This document shows, piece by piece, positions 6,825 through 10,983 of a stretch of 10,983 nucleotides of DNA (positions within the stretch are counted from its first letter, which is position 1; each line of letters starts with the position of its first letter). The DNA comes from Candidatus Peregrinibacteria bacterium. GTDB lineage: Bacteria > Patescibacteriota > Gracilibacteria > UBA1369 > PNNO01. Made by a program: the position numbers and the translations under genes. The stretch is from positions 1-10,983 of the forward strand of contig JAUVDZ010000027.1 in NCBI GenBank assembly GCA_030595015.1. Reading direction: 5' to 3'. The notes under the pieces are model-generated. The model did not search any database. It saw only the letters and a program-made list of their open reading frames with translations, and was not told the DNA's origin.

Positions 6825-7154
6825 TTATTTGGTCCAAGGTTTTACAAATCTATCGCATTGCCTTCCACGAATTCTGATTTCTTGTTCCATATTAACAGGA
6901 GCTCCTGTTAAGGCTACTAAAACTTCTTCTTTTAAAGCTTTTCGCAATCTATCACATTGCCCTAATGTGTCGAGGAATTCGCAGATAGGTCTAACGGATC
7001 CATCTTCAGCGTGTTGAAGAGCTATTGGGTGTGAATCCATGTGTAAATCCGCTCCTGTAACTTTTTTAACTTTCGCATTTTCCTCTCTAAGCCTAATCTC
7101 TCCTCGTCCATCGCAAGTACCAGGTGTTGCGCTAAGAACTTTTATTGTTTCCAT
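6825..7154 (-). CDS. Small hypothetical protein with repeated QCDR motif
   Basis: I do not recognise this protein. From the ATG at 7154 it is 109 residues, soluble-looking and charged, with no signal peptide or membrane segment. It carries GTCDGRGEIRLREE near the N-terminus, a D-L-H-M-D-S-H-P segment near residue 40, and the tetrapeptide QCDR twice, 33 residues apart (GQCDRLRK and RQCDRFVK), with further cysteines in GTCD and PICEF. A TTG start 7 codons upstream is possible but the ATG is preferred. Support for its being real: it fills the gap between two genes on the common strand, has a good sigma-70-like promoter at a sensible distance, and stays open for its whole length. It has no Shine-Dalgarno sequence, like all its neighbours. 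The histidines and cysteines could bind metal, but no known metal-site pattern is recognisable. Confidence 0.6.
   Translation of the reverse strand: METIKVLSATPGTCDGRGEIRLREENAKVKKVTGADLHMDSHPIALQHAEDGSVRPICEFLDTLGQCDRLRKALKEEVLVALTGAPVNMEQEIRIRGRQCDRFVKPWTK
6847..6961 (-). repeat. Pair of 16-bp direct near-repeats inside the small hypothetical gene
   Basis: The plus-strand sequence AATCTATCGCATTGCC at 6847-6862 recurs at 6946-6961 with a single change (A for G at the ninth base). The copies are 99 bp apart, a multiple of three, and encode the two QCDR motifs in the same frame, so this may be an internal protein repeat and not a mobile or regulatory repeat. Confidence 0.6.
6892..6911. repeat. 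Perfect 20-bp palindrome
   Basis: TTAACAGGAG followed immediately by its exact reverse complement, CTCCTGTTAA. It lies inside the small hypothetical gene, about midway between the two near-repeats. Both strands read identically, as in the binding site of a dimeric regulator. It encodes an ordinary-looking stretch (ALTGAPVN), so chance or coding constraint remains possible. Confidence 0.7.
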
Positions 7155-7185
7155 ATTTGGGTTTGTTAAAAACAAAAAGGATGCA

Positions 7186-7215
7186 ATAATACACCCTTTT
7201 TTACCAATAAGTCAA
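7186..7215 (-). promoter_or_regulatory. Sigma-70-like promoter of the small hypothetical gene
   Basis: On the minus strand TTGACT (7215-7210) is followed after 18 nt by TATTAT (7191-7186), each a 5/6 match to consensus. Transcription would start near 7179, giving a leader of about 25 nt to the ATG at 7154. It sits in the 68-nt gap after the S-layer/cupredoxin gene, where no terminator is evident, so read-through from upstream may also contribute. Confidence 0.65.
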
Positions 7216-7222
7216 ATGTTTG

Positions 7223-8122
7223 CTATTCCACAATCAAATTCCCCACCATTCCAAGCTCTCGATGATCGTCTACACTACAGTAAAATTCAAAGGTTCCTTT
7301 TATTGTCGCAACAAAAGTTACCTCAGTTGTATTTCCTGAAGTTATAGTCAAAGATTCAACATCATAGCCTGCAATTGTAAAATTATGAGTTCCAACAACG
7401 CTATTTAGCACAACAGTAACTGTATCGCCTTGTTGTACAACCAGCTCAGTTTCTGAAAATTCATAATTAATCATATCCAGTTCAAAAGCAGCTTCATGAG
7501 TAACAGTCCCATTTGTAGTTATTCCATCTAATATATTGTATGTGCTTGTTTCCATGTTTCTAATATTCTCCATTAATCTCCAAATGATTTCTGCCATTTC
7601 TCCACGAGTAAGTTTGTGTGAAAAATTTTCAATAGTAGTTGGAATTGCGCTGTGATCTTCAAGTTTTTTAACATAAGGTTTATACCAAATGTCAGTTCCT
7701 TCTGTTGTTGGTTCAATTAAAGTATTTGTAATAATTTTTGATGCTTCAGCAAAAGTAATTAGATTTGCAAATCCAAAAGTTCCATCTGGATATCCTCCAA
7801 TAATACCTTTCTGCTCAGCAAGACAAACATAGGGCAAGAACCATGCTCCGTCTCCTACATCGGAAAAAGAACTGGTATTACAACTGTCTAATTCACTTTG
7901 TGTGTAAGTGCTGGCAATTACAATTTTTGTGAATTCAGCACGATTAATCGGAATATCTGGTTTAAAAGTTCCATCGGGATATCCCTGGACAATTCCTAAA
8001 GATTCAACATAATCAATTGCTTCAGAATTTTGATGTGATGAATCGACGTCTCTAAAAGATGCAAATGCAGTAGCTGTAAAAAGCATGCTTAAAATAAGCG
8101 CGATAGAAATTCGAGTTTTCAT
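7223..8122 (-). CDS. Secreted S-layer-homology protein with C-terminal cupredoxin domain
   Basis: 299 residues with three parts. Residues 1-22 form a signal peptide (MKTR, a hydrophobic core, then ATAFA/S). Two clear S-layer-homology repeats follow at about 23-70 (FRDV...GIVQGYPDGTFKP...NRAEF) and 86-131 (FSDV...GIIGGYPDGTFGF...FAEASK), and a weaker third at about 144-184 that keeps LTRGEMAEIIWRL but lacks the GYPDGTF turn. Such repeats usually bind secondary cell-wall polymers. The last 75 or so residues are a cupredoxin: VVQQGDTVTVVLNS, then His246 in GTHNF, and Cys282, His287 and Met292 in FYCSVDDHRELGM, a full type-1 copper ligand set with C-x4-H-x4-M spacing. Cys81 and Cys100 could form a disulfide. 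It probably acts as a surface-held copper electron carrier or copper binder; the partner is unknown. It begins 32 nt after proA, with its own promoter, and ends with TAG. Confidence 0.9.
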   Translation of the reverse strand: MKTRISIALILSMLFTATAFASFRDVDSSHQNSEAIDYVESLGIVQGYPDGTFKPDIPINRAEFTKIVIASTYTQSELDSCNTSSFSDVGDGAWFLPYVCLAEQKGIIGGYPDGTFGFANLITFAEASKIITNTLIEPTTEGTDIWYKPYVKKLEDHSAIPTTIENFSHKLTRGEMAEIIWRLMENIRNMETSTYNILDGITTNGTVTHEAAFELDMINYEFSETELVVQQGDTVTVVLNSVVGTHNFTIAGYDVESLTITSGNTTEVTFVATIKGTFEFYCSVDDHRELGMVGNLIVE

Positions 8123-8147
8123 AAGTGTTTGATTAAGACTGGGTTTA

Positions 8148-8176
8148 ATTTTAACTATTTTGCCCTAATCTGTCCA
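8148..8176 (-). promoter_or_regulatory. Sigma-70-like promoter of the S-layer/cupredoxin gene
   Basis: On the minus strand TGGACA (8176-8171) is separated by 17 nt from TAAAAT (8153-8148), each a 5/6 match to consensus with ideal spacing. The -35 and spacer lie in the last codons of proA. Transcription would begin near 8141, about 19 nt before the ATG at 8122. This suggests the surface protein can be expressed independently of the proline genes. Confidence 0.6.
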
Positions 8177-9408
8177 CTACCTAAAACAACCCATTTATAA
8201 CTTGTCAATTCATTAATAGACATAGGTCCGCGTGCATGAAGTTTTTGAGTCGATATTCCAATCTCTGCACCTAAACCAAATTGAGCACCGTCTGTAAAAG
8301 CCGTTGAAACATTTTGATAGACCGCTGCGGCATCAACATTCTTTAAAAAGTAATCTGCCGCTTTTTGATCCTCACAAATAATCGCTTCTGAATGTTTAGA
8401 CGAATATTTACTAATATGTTCAACTGCTTCTTCAATTGAATCTACGGTTTTAATTGACATTTTTAATGATAAAAACTCAGTTCCAAAACTATTTTTGTCA
8501 GCAGCCTTTAACAATCCTTCAGGATACTCTCCCTCCAAAACTGCATAGGCTTTTTCATCTGCAAAAATCTCAACTCCATGACTAGCCAACTCTTTAATAA
8601 GCTCAGCCAGATCACCCAAACGATCATTGTGCAAAACCAGACAATCAAGAGCATTGCAAACACTTACACGCCGTGTTTTCGCATTTTCAACAATAGCCAT
8701 GCCCATCTTCAAATCAGCTGATTTATCAAAATATGTATGAACAATTCCAGCTCCTGTTTCAATCACAGGAATCTTCGAATTCTCACGAACATAATTAATC
8801 AGACCCTGCGAACCTCTCGGAATAATCACATCAATTAATCCAACCGACTGCATCATTTCTTTTGTTTCCTCACGACCAGCTCCCAATAAATATAAACAAT
8901 TTACATCAACTCCGTGTTTCTCCAAAACCTCATGAATCACCTTAACTCCGGCAGTATTAGAATCAATCGCATCGCTTCCACCCTTCAAAACACATGCATT
9001 TCCACTTTTAAAACAAAGTGCAAAAACATCAAACGTCACATTTGGCCGGGCTTCATAAATAATCCCGATCACACCAAGTGGCACGCTGACTTTGCTAATT
9101 TTCATGCCGTTCGAATGCTCACTTTCACCAAGAACGCGATCTAAAGGATTCGGAAGACCTGCAACATTTCGCATATCATTCGCAATGTCCTCAAGTCGTT
9201 CTAAATTCAACAGCAAACGATCATATTTCGGATCATCTCTATCCATTCTATCGAGATCTTTTTCATTCGCCTCTAGAAGTTTGTGCGAATTTTTTACAAT
9301 TGCATCAGCAACATCAAGTAGGATTTCATTAACTTTTTTTTCACTAAGGTTGATAAGAGTACGGCTTGCTTTTTGAACTTTAGCAAGCTCTATTTGTAAA
9401 TTTGACAT
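8155..9408 (-). CDS. proA: Gamma-glutamyl phosphate reductase (glutamate-5-semialdehyde dehydrogenase)
   Basis: Reduces gamma-glutamyl 5-phosphate with NADPH to glutamate 5-semialdehyde, the second step of proline synthesis from glutamate; it normally works with glutamate 5-kinase on the labile acyl phosphate. 417 residues from the ATG at 9408, the family's usual length; the 31-codon upstream extension overlaps proC and has no homology. Visible features: aldehyde-dehydrogenase-type cofactor region PLGVIGIIYEARPNVT at 110-125, VLKGGSDA at 140-147, PRGSQGLI at 197-204, catalytic Cys251 in RVSVCNALD, and the C-terminal family block with AAVYQN at 361-366, FTDGAQFGLGAEIGIST at 371-387 and HARGPM at 391-396. 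It follows proC after 13 nt, has no Shine-Dalgarno sequence, and ends in TAG. The promoter of the next gene overlaps its 3' end. Confidence 0.97.
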   Translation of the reverse strand: MSNLQIELAKVQKASRTLINLSEKKVNEILLDVADAIVKNSHKLLEANEKDLDRMDRDDPKYDRLLLNLERLEDIANDMRNVAGLPNPLDRVLGESEHSNGMKISKVSVPLGVIGIIYEARPNVTFDVFALCFKSGNACVLKGGSDAIDSNTAGVKVIHEVLEKHGVDVNCLYLLGAGREETKEMMQSVGLIDVIIPRGSQGLINYVRENSKIPVIETGAGIVHTYFDKSADLKMGMAIVENAKTRRVSVCNALDCLVLHNDRLGDLAELIKELASHGVEIFADEKAYAVLEGEYPEGLLKAADKNSFGTEFLSLKMSIKTVDSIEEAVEHISKYSSKHSEAIICEDQKAADYFLKNVDAAAVYQNVSTAFTDGAQFGLGAEIGISTQKLHARGPMSINELTSYKWVVLGSGQIRAK

Positions 9409-9421
9409 ACAGATACGAGTA

Positions 9422-10210
9422 TTAATTATTAAGTTCTTTTGATCGATTTTTGGCTGCTTCCAGCGCATCTTTGAATATTTTGCCGAACCCATTTTCTTCA
9501 AGATGATTCAGCGCAGCTTCTGTTGTGCCTCCTTTTGAGGTAACTGCTTCTTTTAATTCTTTTGCGGGTGAAGAGTCATGATTGAAGATCGACGCCGCAC
9601 CTGTAAAAGTTTGTTCAGAGATTTTTCTGGCATCTTCAACATCAAATCCGAATTCAACTGCTTTATCGTATAATAGCTCAGTCAGATAATAAAAATATGC
9701 AGGACCACTTCCACTCAAAGCTGTGATTTCATCTAATTTTTCTTCATCTTGAACTTCTAATTGAGTTCCTACAGAGTCTAAAATAGTTTTAACAATAGCA
9801 ACGTCGCCATTTTCAATTGCGTCGCTTTTAATCCATCCTGTTAGGCCTTTTTCAGTTTTAACTGGGAGATTAGGCATTGCACGTACAATTTTTTCGCTTC
9901 CGGTTTTTTCTTTTAATTTAGCCAAACTCACTCCTGCCATAATTGAAATAATCAGTTTATCAGCAATAGATTTATCTAAAGAATCAATAAGCTCATCAAA
10001 AGATTGAGGTTTAACTGCAAAAATCAAAACATCAACGCCGTTTACCATATCATTTAAATTCGTAAAACTGTTGTGAGTGATTGTTGCTTTTAATTTTTCC
10101 TCATTTTTATCAAATATATGAATTTGCTCGTGAGAATAATGTTTTAGAAGGCCACTAAAGAATGCGCCTCCCATATTGCCGGCTCCAATAATTCCAATAT
10201 TTGCTTTCAT
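9422..10210 (-). CDS. proC: Pyrroline-5-carboxylate reductase
   Basis: Last step of proline synthesis: reduces 1-pyrroline-5-carboxylate (formed spontaneously from glutamate semialdehyde) to proline with NAD(P)H. 262 residues from the ATG at 10210; upstream codons in frame belong to proB sequence and are not conserved, so the longer reading is rejected. N-terminal Rossmann domain with GIIGAGNMGGAFF at 6-18, FAVKPQ at 64-69, and RAMPN at 110-114; C-terminal helical dimerisation domain with ALSGSGPAYFYYL at 164-176 and the family signature around PAKELKEAVTSKGGTTEAAL at 215-234. Length and motifs are typical, with no missing residues noticed. It lies between proB and proA with 13-nt gaps on each side, so the whole pathway from glutamate is clustered. 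Confidence 0.97.
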   Translation of the reverse strand: MKANIGIIGAGNMGGAFFSGLLKHYSHEQIHIFDKNEEKLKATITHNSFTNLNDMVNGVDVLIFAVKPQSFDELIDSLDKSIADKLIISIMAGVSLAKLKEKTGSEKIVRAMPNLPVKTEKGLTGWIKSDAIENGDVAIVKTILDSVGTQLEVQDEEKLDEITALSGSGPAYFYYLTELLYDKAVEFGFDVEDARKISEQTFTGAASIFNHDSSPAKELKEAVTSKGGTTEAALNHLEENGFGKIFKDALEAAKNRSKELNN

Positions 10211-10223
10211 AAGATGTGAATGT

Positions 10224-10983
10224 TTAATATATAAATAAATAATCGTAGTGTATAAATGGCTTCTCGTCGTGCTTTCCAATCAAGTCCTGCGCTTTTTTAC
10301 TATCATGTTGAGCCTTTCCAAGTCCAATGAATTTTCCTTTTTCATTAACAACTTTTATGATGTCTCCTCTTTCAAAATCTCCTTCAATTTTAGTGATTCC
10401 AACAAATAAAAGTGATGAAACTTTTTCTTTTAAAGTTTTTTCTGCGCCTTCATTTACATAAACTGTACCTTTTTCATAACCTTTTGAGAACGCCACCCAT
10501 TTTTTTTCTTTTGATACATTTTTCATAGAAAGAAATCTAGTCCCGACTTTTTTCCCGTCAACAATATCCAAAAGTATATTTTCTTTTTGCCCATTTGCAA
10601 TATATGTTGAAACACCAATTGACGATAATGTTTTCGCGATTCTGCATTTAGTTAACATTCCACCTGTTCCAAATTCAGATTTACTTTTTTGAATGTATTT
10701 TTCACATCCTTCTTTTTGAGGATCGATTTCTGAAATAAGCTTTGATCCTGAATCTTTTGGATTTCCGTCAAATATACCATCAACACTAGACAAAAATATT
10801 ACTGTGTCTACTTCTAACATCGATGCAATCATACCTGCCAGTTCATCGTTGTCAGTGAACATAAGCTCAGAAACTGAAATAACGTCATTTTCGTTTACAA
10901 TAGGAATAACCTGGTCTTCCAGGCATGCTTCAAAACAGTTTTTCATATTTAAATAATGCCTGCGTGAGCGAAAGTCTTCTTTT
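10224..10983 (-). CDS. proB: Glutamate 5-kinase with PUA domain, 5'-truncated by window edge
   Basis: Phosphorylates the gamma-carboxyl of glutamate with ATP, the committed and usually proline-inhibited step of proline synthesis. The frame is open to the window edge (first full codon 10982-10980) and the residues upstream of the first in-window Met (KEDFRSRRHYLN) match the family, so that Met at 10946 is internal and about 115 N-terminal residues are missing. In the 252 visible residues: PIVNEND at about 27-33 and FTDNDEL at 42-48 (glutamate/ATP binding), LSSVDGIFDGNP at 64-75, and GTGGMLTK at 105-112, the amino-acid-kinase signature. From about residue 160 a PUA domain follows (KKWVAF...GTVYVNEGA...SLLFVGI...GDFERGDII...GLGKA), as in the E. 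coli enzyme. Ends TAA, 13 nt before proC. Confidence 0.95.
   Translation of the reverse strand, partial: KEDFRSRRHYLNMKNCFEACLEDQVIPIVNENDVISVSELMFTDNDELAGMIASMLEVDTVIFLSSVDGIFDGNPKDSGSKLISEIDPQKEGCEKYIQKSKSEFGTGGMLTKCRIAKTLSSIGVSTYIANGQKENILLDIVDGKKVGTRFLSMKNVSKEKKWVAFSKGYEKGTVYVNEGAEKTLKEKVSSLLFVGITKIEGDFERGDIIKVVNEKGKFIGLGKAQHDSKKAQDLIGKHDEKPFIHYDYLFIY

Noticed and set aside
7039..7347. Plus-strand open frame of 102 codons spanning the gap between the small gene and the S-layer/cupredoxin gene
   Set aside because: It runs antisense to two minus-strand genes and their promoter, with no recognisable motif.
9409..9501. 31-codon N-terminal extension of proA
   Set aside because: It overlaps proC, and the ATG at 9408 gives the exact usual family length.
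1..10983. Genetic code with TGA read as glycine
   Set aside because: No in-frame TGA occurs in any of the conserved genes; glycines at motif positions use GGN codons.
1..10983. tRNA, rRNA, CRISPR array or insertion sequence
   Set aside because: Coding genes fill almost the whole window; the gaps are at most 83 nt, and no repeat array, terminal inverted repeat or transposase frame was seen.

Overview
The window is a low-GC (AT-rich by eye), tightly packed bacterial stretch in which every supported gene lies on the minus strand, so it is best read from position 10983 down to 1. Gene density, short proteins, an S-layer-homology/cupredoxin surface protein, unusual family variants and the lack of Shine-Dalgarno sequences suggest a Candidate Phyla Radiation (Patescibacteria) genome, possibly Peregrinibacteria-like. 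This placement is inference; there is no rRNA or ribosomal marker here. The standard bacterial code fits: all ORFs read through without in-frame TGA. Of the ten stops visible, eight are TAA, two TAG and none TGA.

Layout in the direction of transcription. (1) 10983-8155: a proline biosynthesis cluster, proB (5'-truncated by the window edge), proC, proA, with 13-nt gaps between genes. Together these convert glutamate to proline using ATP and NADPH. (2) 8122-7223: a secreted protein with two clear and one weak S-layer-homology repeats followed by a type-1 copper (cupredoxin) domain. It has its own good promoter inside the end of proA. (3) 7154-6825: a small unrecognised protein of 109 residues behind its own promoter, with a repeated QCDR motif and a perfect 20-bp palindrome inside it. 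(4) 6824-6742: a short regulatory gap with promoter-like elements and a 14-bp stem-loop. (5) 6741-1: a six-gene sugar-phosphate operon, transaldolase, glucose-6-phosphate isomerase, transketolase, a LOG-family nucleotide phosphoribohydrolase, 6-phosphogluconate dehydrogenase and glucose-6-phosphate dehydrogenase (3' end beyond position 1). Genes are separated by -1 to +10 nt, with two TAATG stop/start overlaps.

How the genes fit together. The sugar operon supplies the two NADPH-producing dehydrogenases of the oxidative pentose phosphate pathway, the two carbon-shuffling enzymes of the non-oxidative branch, and the isomerase that can return fructose 6-phosphate to glucose 6-phosphate. The LOG-family enzyme could feed ribose 5-phosphate from nucleotides into transketolase. 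6-Phosphogluconolactonase, ribulose-phosphate epimerase and ribose-5-phosphate isomerase are not in the window. NADPH made here is the reductant ProA and ProC normally need. No RNA genes, mobile elements, CRISPR arrays or convincing intrinsic terminators were seen.
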